Of a stretch of 64,000 nt of DNA, positions 52,508 to 64,000 are shown one piece after another. A model generated the notes under the pieces. It searched no databases. It saw nothing but the letters and a program-made list of their open reading frames with translations, and was not told the origin of the DNA. How positions within the stretch are numbered: position 1 is the first letter of the stretch; every line of letters starts with the position of its first letter. This stretch comes from Henckelia pumila (lineage: Eukaryota; Streptophyta; Magnoliopsida; Lamiales; Gesneriaceae): positions 137,476,242 through 137,540,241 of the forward strand of contig NC_133123.1 in the NCBI RefSeq assembly GCF_033568475.1, given 5' to 3'. Both the position numbers and the translations under genes were made by a program.

Positions 52508-55500
52508 TTCCGTCCGTCTCAATTATATAGGTCACATTACTATTTTTGTTTGTTCTAAATGTAATGTTTGGCTTTCTTATTAAGCTTGTGTAACCAATGA
52601 GAATGGAGAATCAAGAAGGTACACCATACTATGCAGGTGGAGACACAGGAGATAAGTTTCAATCTCAACTTATCTAACTAACTAACCAACCGCAAGAGGC
52701 TTGGAGATAAGGAGGGAGATCGAAGCAGTTGGAATCAACACAAGAGAGATCCATTCGTCGATCGAGTTTTTTTTTCTGGAATTAGCTAAGAGTTTTCGTG
52801 TGCATAGAGGGTGATTGGATCAGTCTTTGTGATTGTATTTCTTGATTTTCTCTTCATGTTCTTTGGTTCAATAAGCATTGGAAATTGAGGTCGATACATT
52901 GTAATCTTTACACTTTGTGATTGATATCGTGAAGAGCTTTGGGCCAAAGTGGATGTAGGATCATCGTGTTAATTTTTTCTCGATTGCATGTTCTTCGATT
53001 GTTGATTATCTTGTTTCGAATTGTTCTTCGAGATCATTTCAATGAGCTAGGATTTCACTGGGATTTGATATATTCATGATCGTGTAGTAAATTGATAATT
53101 GTTGTGTATGCATTATCAAGATTATCTCAACAAATTGGTATCAGAGCTTAGGTTCAAATGACGACTACACGTTTCGATATCGAGAAATTCACAGGCAAAA
53201 ATGATTTCGGGTTATGGAGATTGAAGATGAGAGCTCTGTTGGTTCAGAATGGCCTCGAGGATGCTTTGCTTGGAGAAGAAAATGTCCCTGATAAAGTTAG
53301 GGGTATGGACAAGAAAGATATCCTTGCGAAGGCACATAGTGTCATAATCTTGAGCCTTGGAGACGGAGTCTTGCGAGAGGTATCCAAGGAGGGATCGGCT
53401 GCTGCGGTTTGGTTAAAGCTTGAGCACTTGTATATGACAAAGTCTTTGGCTAACAGACTTTTTTCTCAAGCAGAAACTGTATACCTTCAAGATTTCTACT
53501 GGAAAATCGATTGAAGAACATGTTGATGATTTCAACAAGATCATCTTTGATCTTGAGAACATAGAGATTAAAGTAGAAGATGAAGCTCAAGCACTGCTGT
53601 TATTGAGATCTCTTCCGGATACTTATGAGAATCTAAAGGATACCATGATCTATGGTAAGGATTCTTTGTCTCTTGAAGAAGTACATGCTGCTCTAATGTC
53701 TAAGGAGTTAAATAAGAAATCGGGAAATGGAAATGATGATCACAGTGTATGACTCTATGCAAGAGGAAGATCAGAAAAGAGAGAAACAAAATATAGAGGC
53801 AAATCCAGATCAAAATCCAGATAGAAGTTTGTGAGGAAGTGTTACTCATGTCATAAGGAAGGACACTTCATTAAAGATTGCCCAGAAAGAAAAAGGAAAC
53901 AAGCAGAAAAGGAATCTAATTCAGGAGATGCAGCTATAGCACAAGATGGCTATGAAAGTGCAGATGTTTTGATGGTCACAGTTGATAAATGTGAACTGGA
54001 TTGGATATTAGATTCAGGCTGCTCTTTTCATATGACTCCGCAGATGTTTTGATGGTCACAGTTGATAAATGTGAACTGGATTGGATATTAGATTCAGGCT
54101 GCTCTTTTCATATGACTCCTTGCAGGCATTGGTTCAGTGATTTTGATAAGGTTGATGAAGGAAATGTCCTTATAGGAAACAATGTAGCTTGCAAGATTGA
54201 AGGCATTGGATCTATCAAGCTCAAAATGAATAATGGAACAACAAGAACTCTCTCAGAAGTTAGATTTGTTCCAGGATTGAAAAGGAACTTGATATCAATT
54301 GGAATGCTAGATCAATCCGGCAATGAGTTTAAAGCTAAGGATGGTGTCCTTACTGTTACTAAAGGAGTAATGGTTGAGATGAAAGGAATAAGACGCAATG
54401 GTTTATATGTTTTGCAAGGAGGATCACATAATGATCCTACTATTTTGAATGCCCATATTAGCTTGGATAAAACCAAGTTATGGCATGCCAGGATGGGACA
54501 TATAAGTGAAAGGGGGCTTATTGAACTTCACAAACAAGGTGCTTTTGGTAAGGATCAAATCAGCAAAATGGATTTTTGTGAGCATTGTGTTCTGGGAAAG
54601 CAAACAAGAGTCAAATTTAAAAGAGCTGAACATACAACCAAGAATACTCTGGACTATATACATTCTGATGTATGGGAGCCAGCAAGGAATCAAACACATG
54701 GAGGATCTAGGTATTTTATTACCTTCATTGATGACTACTCAAGGAGAGTATGGTTGTACACAATGAAGCATAAAAATAAAGCCCTAAAGAAATTCATTGA
54801 TTGCAAATCATTGATTGAAAACCAGACAGGAAGGAAGATCAAAAGGTTAAGAAAAGACAATGGATTGGAGTATTTGAATAATGAATTTGATGAACTGTGT
54901 AAGAAGAATGGCATAGCAAGGCACTTGACAGTAAGATATACTGCTCAGCAAAATGGACTTGCTGAGAGAATGAATCGAACCTTGCTAGAAAGAGTTAGAT
55001 GCATGCTCTCAAATGCTAAGCTAACTGTTAGTTTCTGGGGGAAGGCAGCAGCCACAGCATGCTACCTTATTAACAGATGTCCATCTGTAGCTCTAAACTT
55101 CAAAACACCAATCGAAGTTTGGTCTGGTAAGCAAGGAAATTATGAAACACCAAGAGTATTTGGATGTACTGCTTATATACACACAAGTGATGGAAAGCTG
55201 CAACCAAGAGCCAAGAAGTCCATCTTTCTTGGATATCCAGAGGGAGTTAAAGGTTATAGAGTTTGGCTCTCTGAAAATGAAAATGGAAAGGCTGTGGTAA
55301 GTAGGGACATTACTTTTGAAGAGGAAAGTATGCTCAGGCAGACATCATCTAAAAATGTGTATAACAATGATAAGGAAACCTATAAGGTGATCACATTGTG
55401 GTGGAATCACAAAAGGATGCACATCCAGAAATACAAGACATCACTCCTACTGTGCAAGGTGATGACTTGACAGATTACCATCTAGCAAGAGACAGGGTCA

Positions 55501-58030
55501 GAAGGGAAATTAAACCTCCTGCTAAATATGGATATGCTGATCTAATAGCATATGCTTTGAGTGTTTCTGAAACCTTTAGCTATGAGGAACCAAGTTCATA
55601 TAAAGAAGCTGTAAATAGCAAGCATAAATTCAAATGGAAAGAAGCTATGCTTGAAGAAATACATTCCCTTGATAAGAATAATACCTGGGAATTGGTGGAG
55701 CTTCCAAAGGGCAGAAAAATAATCGGGAGTAAATGGATTTACAAAATAAAGGAAGGAATTCCAGGAGTTGAACCACAGAGGTTCAAGGCAAGATTGGTGG
55801 CAAAGGGCTTCACTCAAAGTGAGGGCATGAATTTTAATGAAGTATTCTCTCATGTGGTAAAACATACATCGATTAGAATTTTGTTGGCTTTGACAGCAGA
55901 CCAAGACTTGGAGCTGGAACAGATGGATGTAAGAACAGCCTTCTTACATGGTAGCCTGGATGAAACCATATACATGAGACAACCAAAGGGTTATGAGCTC
56001 CAGGACATGAGTCAAAGGTTTGTTTGCTCAAAAAATCCATGTATGGTTTGAAGCAGTCATCAAGACAATGGTATAGACGTTTTGACATCTTTATGAGTTG
56101 TCATTTGTTCAAGAAAAGTGGTTATGACAGTTGTGTTTATCACAAAAAGACTTCAGAGGAATATACCATTTATTTGTTATTCTATGTTGATGATATTCTC
56201 ATGGCATGTAAGAACATGAATGCAATTCTGGAATTGAAAGAAAAACTCAAAGGGGAGTTTGAAATGAAATATCTTGGCCCAGCATAAAAGATACTTGGAA
56301 TGCAGATTACAAGTGATAGAGCCAAAGGTATCTTATTCATAAGTCAAGAAGATTACCTTAAGAAGGTTGTATCCAAGTTTGGAATGATGAATTCCAAGAT
56401 CATTACAACACCTTTGGCTGCTCATTTCAAGCTATCAGTATATCAGTGCCCTGCTACACCATATGAAGAGTCTGTTATGAAGAATGTGCCATATGCTAAT
56501 GCCACTGGTAGCCTAATGTATGCTATGGTATGTACAAGACCTGATTTGGCTTATGCTACAAGCCTGGTGAGTAGATTCATGAGTAGACCAGGTAAAGAGC
56601 ACTGAGAGGCAGTGAAGTGGGTATTAAGATATCTTAACTCCACTTTAAAGACAGGTTTGCTCTATGGCAAACAGCATGGCAAGGAAGAAGGACTGACAGG
56701 GTATATGGATGTCGATTATGCTGGTGATCTTGATAAGAGAAGATCAACCATTGGATACATTTTCACTTATAATGGAAACACCATCAGTTGGAAAGCAAAC
56801 TTACAACCGATAGTGGCACTGTCAACCACAGAATCAGAATATGTTGCAATCACAGAAGCTGCTAAAGAAGGAATTTGGTTAAAGGGTATTTTGGCCGAGT
56901 TAACAAGACACAAGGTGGATGTCAAACTCTTCTCTGATAGTCAAAGTGCTCTGCACTTAACTAAGAACCCGATGCACCATGAGAGAACAAAGCACATTGA
57001 TATAAGATTGCATTTTGTTAGAGATTTTGTGGAGCATGGAAAGGTTCGAATGGAGAAGATAGCCACTGAAGAAAATCCAGCTGATATGCTGACCAAAGTT
57101 ATTCCTAATGTGAAATTCAAACTTTGTATCAAGTCAATCAATGTTGGAGAAATAGATCCTGGTCCTTAGCTGCTGTGACAATGGTCCAAAGCTCATAAAA
57201 AATCCAAGGTGGAGTTTTGTAATATTTGGCTTTCTTATTAAGCTTGTGTAACCAATGAGAATGGAGAATCAAGAAGGTACACCATACCATGCAAGGTGGA
57301 GACACAGGAGATAAGTTCCAATCTCAACTTATCTAACTAACTAACCAACCGCAAGAGGCTTGGAGATAAGGAGGGAGATCGAAGCAGTTGGAATCAACAC
57401 AAGAGAGATCCATTCTTCGATCGAGTTTTTTTTATGGAATTAGCTAAGAGTCTTCGTGTGCATAGAGGGTGATTGGATCAGTCTTTGTGATTGTATTTCT
57501 TGATTTTCTCTTCATGTTCTTGGGTTCAATAAGCATTGGAAATTGAGGTCGATACATTGTAATCTTTACACTTTGTGATTGATATCGTGAAGAGCTTTGG
57601 GCCAAAGTGGATGTAGGATAATTCATATCCGAACCACTATAAATCATCGTGTTAATTTCTTCTCGATTGCATGTTCTTCGATTGCTGATTATCTTGTTTC
57701 GAATTGTTCTTCGAGATCATTTCAATGAGCTAGGATTTCACTGGGATTTGATATATTCATGATCGTGTAGTAAATTGATAATTGTTGTTTATGCATTATC
57801 AAGATTATCTCAACACTAAATATAAAAACATATATCATATTTAGTAATATTTTTTACACTTTTTTTACTAGTATACCCTCATTAACTAAATATTCAAATT
57901 TATGCGATCATTTTTTTATATGCATTAAATTGGGATAAAACAGGAAGTTAGTAAAAAAAAAAATTCTCAATGATTTTTTCTTAATCTGTATTAAAAGAAA
58001 AGTAAGTCTATATAATCGAGGCAAAGGGAG
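52508..58030. mobile_element. Stowaway-type (Tc1/mariner) MITE split by the Copia element
   Basis: The left piece (52508-52559) opens ttccgtccgtctcaattata. The right piece (57816-58030) ends tatataatcgaggcaaaggg ag; its complement begins ctccctttgcctcgattata. The ends match over more than 20 bp in the 'CTCCCTCCGT' Stowaway style. TA dinucleotides flank both sides (52506-52507 and 58031-58032). Without the inserted element it would be about 260 bp. Confidence 0.75.
52560..57815 (+). mobile_element. Ty1/Copia LTR retrotransposon, Tnt1-like (Tork), fossil
   Basis: The element is 5.26 kb. The 5' LTR is 52560-53131 and the 3' LTR 57218-57815; both open tgtaat and end ctcaaca. A 5-bp target duplication ctaaa (52555-52559, 57816-57820) flanks them. 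A primer-binding site tggtatcagagc (initiator Met tRNA type) follows the 5' LTR, and a purine-rich tract precedes the 3' LTR. Parts in Copia order are gag (from about 53158) with a CCHC knuckle near 53840, protease near 54000-54120, integrase about 54450-55300, reverse transcriptase about 55600-56290, and RNase H about 56600-57100. By eye the LTRs differ by roughly 2%, suggesting an age near one million years at usual plant rates. The internal region is broken in about four to six places, so it is a dead copy. Confidence 0.95.
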
Positions 58031-58824
58031 TAGTTGCAATTTGTATTGGTTTGTGTGTTAATTTGAATTTATGCATTTTAGAAGTGGATGGGTAAATTAA
58101 AATTCACTATTGTGTCGAAGGATTTCAAATATATAGATTTCGATTGTATTATTCTAAATTCATACGCTCCTTATTTATCTATTAGTTACATAAAGTTCAA
58201 TATATTTCAAATAACATCATTAGATGAGTTTGAAATTCATCCTATTAAAACATGTAATGGATAGATGTGAAGCTTATGACTTTAATCCCTTACATAATTA
58301 AAAAAAAATTCAATATATTTAAAATTCTTAGATTTGAAATTCTTCCAAACACAACCTAAAAATTTGAGTTGCACCATATCACCAGTTATATAGTTTTTGG
58401 TAAAGCGTCGGGCGTTTGATCTTACAAAATCTTTCCAAACACAACCTAAAGTTTTATATATGATAATTTTTAATAAATGAGAATATAATATTATTTTAAC
58501 GTGATAAAAACATTTTTATAAAATTCAATTGTTATCAGTGTCGAACCTGAGTTTTTTGAGGCCTGCGATTAGCATAAAAAACTGATGACCTTGAAGCTTA
58601 AAATTCATATATTTTTTTATCGATAAATATAATAGTATAAATAACATGACTTCTACAAATAAAATTAAAGATAGATAAAAACATGTCATAAACAAATACT
58701 AAAATAAAGCCAAGATCGTCCAAACAAAATGTGAAATTGATGTTTTGAACTAGTACATATTCACTTGAATATTAATCGTCTATCAGTTTTGGAAGCGAAA
58801 ATATTGATTAATTTTGCATAATAA
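58031..58824. other. AT-rich intergenic DNA with two 'ccaaacacaacctaaa' ends
   Basis: The string tttccaaacacaacctaaa occurs near 58340 and again near 58430. It looks like the right end of a small non-autonomous element duplicated or nested; the left ends are unclear. Confidence 0.35.
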
Positions 58825-59201
58825 GACACCGTTCTGTTCACCATATTACTAATATATATCTAATTCATCTCATCACATCACATCTCACGTTCTTCTCATC
58901 ATATTATTTATGCATATATTAACTATTTATTTTACATCAATCAAATCATTAATTATTTATAATACATCAATCAAATCATTGAATTTAAATTATTATATTA
59001 CCCCTTATAAATAATATAATTTTTATTTTATTTATTGTTAAAATGACAAAATAGTCATTAACATTTTTATATAAAATTTAATCAATCAAATCAAATAAAC
59101 TATAATCTATCAATCAAATTCAATACTATTTTAACTATCATTTCTTATTTATTTTTTATTACATTATATTACTTATACCACCACTCAAACCAAACGGTGC
59201 C
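58825..59201. mobile_element. Tourist-like (PIF/Harbinger) MITE
   Basis: The element opens gacaccgttctgttcaccat; its right end ccactcaaaccaaacggtgcc is an imperfect inverted match. TAA duplications (58822-58824 and 59202-59204) flank it. The interior is a chain of 'atcaatcaaatcattaa' text. Confidence 0.7.
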
Positions 59202-59204
59202 TAA

Positions 59205-60312
59205 GTATTTTCAAACACTTATTTTCTTGATTGATGCATAGTCAAGTCATTTATCTTTCATATAACATAATTGATCGGATCGGAGATGAGTTTCGCATAA
59301 CTTCTGATGGATTACAAAAATTATGCAGTCAAGTGTTGAAAAATATCTTGAAACGAATCGATAAATAAAAATCGAGTGATAGCGAATTTGATTATCATAG
59401 AATAGTGAAGATTTGATTTTTAGCGAGAACTTGTTAGATAGATATTTCGGATTGATTATCATTTCTTGCTGAATGTTTACGAGAGATAAATAAGATAAAT
59501 GAACAGTGAGACTTTAAGTCTTCATCAGAGACTATTATCCATTAATTATTATTCATAGGATGAGATCATGAATTAATTATATACTATACTAATAATTTTT
59601 TAAAATTTGAGTGCCCCTAAAAAGCAATTGCCTCAAAATTCATACTACAAGTCCGGGCGTGATTGTTATCATAAATTCGAGCCACTAAACATCAAACTTT
59701 AGAAATAGTATATAAGATATATTTATATCTGAACGTGCACTATTGTTGCATTTTATTCGTTTTGAAAGTTTTGCTGCAATAATGTCACATTTCTACCTAC
59801 TGTATAAAATGTGCCAGAGAAAAGAAAATTCAATGGGGAAAATAAGGACAATCAGTGGGCTACGCTACTTTGACTCTTGGATTTGAAAGTTTTGTTTGAA
59901 CTTCAGAACGATACTGGCAATTCATAAACCCAAGCATAAATCCAAAGCAACACTTCAGCTTCCAGCCTGTAAATTATAACTTTGTTTTCCCTTTTTAATC
60001 GTTCTCTATCCATTATCCGTGAACAATGAAACGAGTCAAATCGTATTTACTATGAAAATTATCATAATTATATTTTTGTATTTAACATTAGAAGTAGTAT
60101 TTATATTCGTCTAACAAGATCGATCGTGCAATCATCTCATATGAATTTTTGTGTTAAAGTAATTTTCCAATAGGCCTTACTTAATTTCTTAAGTTAATAG
60201 AGAATATATTCAAAGAGATTAATTAATCAGTTTAGTCGAAAGATAGATGGGTTTTTAAGTATTTGAAAGAATAAAAATTGTAAATAATTGGCTGAATTAA
60301 TGGAACAATTTA
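59205..60312. other. AT-rich intergenic DNA
   Basis: No gene or clear repeat is supported. Confidence 0.5.
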
Positions 60313-60602
60313 GGTTCCGTTTGGAGATGTACTTATAAAACGTTTTTATAAAAGCGTTTTTTAATATTTTTTTATAAAATATTTTAAAATTTATTTTAAG
60401 AATAAATATGTTTTTGGACAACTATTATATAAAAATATTTTAACATTTCAAAAATAATGTTGTTCATCTTTACCTTTCATAGTTATATTCTAAAAACATA
60501 TAAAAACACCTCTCAAGTGTCTTTTAAACACTATATTTAAATAACACTTTTTTACAAATATTTTTCTAAAATATTTTACAAAAATTATATCCAAACACAT
60601 AC
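60313..60602. mobile_element. MITE of the 'gtttggaga' type (Tourist-like)
   Basis: About 290 bp. It opens ggttccgtttggagatgt and ends attatatccaaacacatac, with inner inverted text (tttttataaaatattttaaa). The flanks (tta / ttt) allow a 3-bp target duplication with one change. Confidence 0.55.
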
Positions 60603-61259
60603 TTTGAATTTGTAGGTTGTAGTAGATGAGAGAGATCCTAGCATATGAGTAATACCCAAATCATGTATCCAACGATTCGTATTTTTACACATAGACTTAA
60701 TTAATTATAAATTGCTGACGTGACAAATCATGAGACATTAGATCTATCATTGATGTATTACCCATATGCTAGGTTGAAATCTACCGTGGTACGGATAGTG
60801 ATTCCGAAACTTCAATGAGAGTTGAGCGAGAGGATTAGGGAATAATCCGATAAATCACTTGTATAACATGAGTAATCACCGGAGACCATTGAAGGGATTA
60901 AATTTGTTTTGGAAAATTTCTTTGCGTTTCTTTTATAAGTTTTCTCACATTTACACATCACACACACATATTTCTCTAACTTTATACATTTATTCACTCA
61001 ATCATTTTTGCTGCCAAAACCTCAACATTGTAAATAATTAGATTTTTTTAAATAAAAAAATTTGTTTTTGGATGCTAGGGTCAATTTTACCCACATTTTC
61101 TAGTTGTTTTTATAATTATCTATTGGTTTAGTATAGTAAGGTATAGTAAATAACTTTACATGTGCATTGATTCCTAAGTCCGTAGCAAACAATAACATTA
61201 ATTTGGCTGGTGGAATAGATTCTCTGTTGAATATTCTCAATCAATAAAAAAAAAATGAT

Positions 61260-61395
61260 TATTGATCTCAAATTAATTGTAATATCCACCTTACCTGTCT
61301 ATATATAATAAAAAACAACTTAATTTTGACACTAATATTTTATTTGATCCGATACACGAAAAAATATTATTTTTTAAATTGAAATTATTATTTTT

Positions 61396-61442
<47 letters not shown>

Positions 61443-61490
61443 TTAGATCGATCTACCTCACGAATATCAATACGTGAAACCATCGTAGTA
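61260..61490. mobile_element. MITE-like relic, 'gagacggtctca' family, copy 3
   Basis: The string atttgatccgatacacgaaa is the complement of text at about 52180-52205. A (TA)n microsatellite (61399-61438) has expanded inside or at the edge of the relic. Confidence 0.5.
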
Positions 61491-61633
61491 AAGATCTACT
61501 CCATATATATTTATACATATCGCCCTCATTTTCTTGTGAAAAATATTTTAATAAGAACAAATTTTCTGCACATTCATTTCCCCACTCGAAATTGATTTCC
61601 TATGAAAAAGGTTAACAAGTTGAGAGACGTGTT

Positions 61634-61857
61634 TAGGGGTGGGTTTTCGGTATATCGTATCAAAAATATCGGTATAAAAAAAATTCATGCTGATATCGAT
61701 GCTGAAATTCTGAAATTTTAATATAGAAAAAATTCATATTAATACCGTATAGATACCGAAAAATAATTCCGTATACCGAAAAAATGTTTGTATATCAAAA
61801 AAATTTTGATACGGTATCCCAAAAATTCGATATTTTGGGTTTGGTATGCCAATCCTA
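61634..61857. mobile_element. hAT-type MITE with perfect 8-bp duplication
   Basis: The 224-bp element opens taggggtgggttttcggtat and ends tttggtatgccaatccta (complement taggattggcataccaaa). The 8-bp target duplication gacgtgtt is perfect (61626-61633 and 61858-61865). The interior is rich in 'ataccgtata...taccgaaaa'. No protein is encoded. Confidence 0.88.
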
Positions 61858-61865
61858 GACGTGTT

Positions 61866-63430
<1,565 letters not shown>

Positions 63431-63446
63431 TCATTTTTCTAATTTA

Positions 63447-63480
<34 letters not shown>

Positions 63481-63481
<1 letters not shown>

Positions 63482-64000
63482 TTCATTTTTCTAATTTAAT
63501 AATATATTGGCATGGACTCGATTCAGATGACCCCCCTTTTTTTTTTAAATCCCAATTATATTTCATGATGATTATGATTAAATACCAAATCCAACCAATA
63601 ATATATATATAATTCAGTATGGGGATCTTGGATTTGTTATAATTGACTGCTTAATCTTTGTCTCTGAAACAGGTACAATATCTGTTACCAGACAATTTTT
63701 TTTGCAATATAAAAATTGACGATGGTCTAATTAAGGATTCAATCGAAATTATATGGATTTTTTAGGGGCACGAAATGTGTTAATTAGTACTAATCAAGTT
63801 TTTTTATTATTATTTGATGTATAAATAAATGGTGTAAAAATATCACGCCCACACAATATATAGAAATTGAAAAGGTTTTATTCTGCCAAAATGTAGATAT
63901 CAGTCAATCAAATCATCGATGTCTATGTATGGTACCAGGATTGAGGGAACATTGCATTTAAGACCTGAAAGTGCATGTTCGAATCCTGGGGAGGGCAAAA
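63481..64000. other. Intergenic DNA to the window end
   Basis: No gene is supported. A tRNA-like B-box (tgttcgaatcctg) lies near 63975; see findings. Confidence 0.4.

Overview
The window is nuclear DNA of a flowering plant, most likely a eudicot. It is AT-rich, its genes have GT-AG introns (plus two GC-AG introns), and its proteins are plant-specific: phosphoglucan water dikinase, an ARF17-type auxin response factor with a miR160 site, chloroplast GrpE and a HAM-type MYST acetyltransferase. The species cannot be fixed from the sequence alone. Exon models were built by hand from reading frame, splice sites and remembered family sequence; the lengths come from summing exons.

Layout. 1-2.1 kb: a satellite-like array with about 140-bp monomers inside a higher-order repeat of about 1.3 kb. 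2.2-15.6 kb: gene-poor DNA with an Ulp1-like protease fragment, a LINE RNase H fragment, an F-box gene, several MITEs and an old LTR-like block. 15.7-51.1 kb: the gene-rich part. In order it holds a Gfo/Idh/MocA oxidoreductase (-), plastid GrpE (-), PWD/GWD3 (+), ARF17-like (-), a small SPRVSCIGQVKR-motif protein (+), a HAM1/2-like histone acetyltransferase (-), a secreted glycine-rich protein (+) and a conserved 600-residue protein of unknown function (-). 52.5-58.0 kb: a Tnt1-like Ty1/Copia element inserted inside a Stowaway-type MITE. 58-64 kb: gene-free DNA with Tourist-like and hAT MITEs and microsatellites.

The genes do not form a pathway, as is usual in plants. GrpE and PWD both act in the chloroplast and are transcribed divergently; PWD and ARF17 converge. 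I found no convincing new biological system. The best leads are two GC-AG introns in PWD, an overlapping uORF on the unknown 600-residue protein, the miR160 site in ARF17, the Copia-in-MITE nest, and recent tandem duplications bounded by TA microsatellites.
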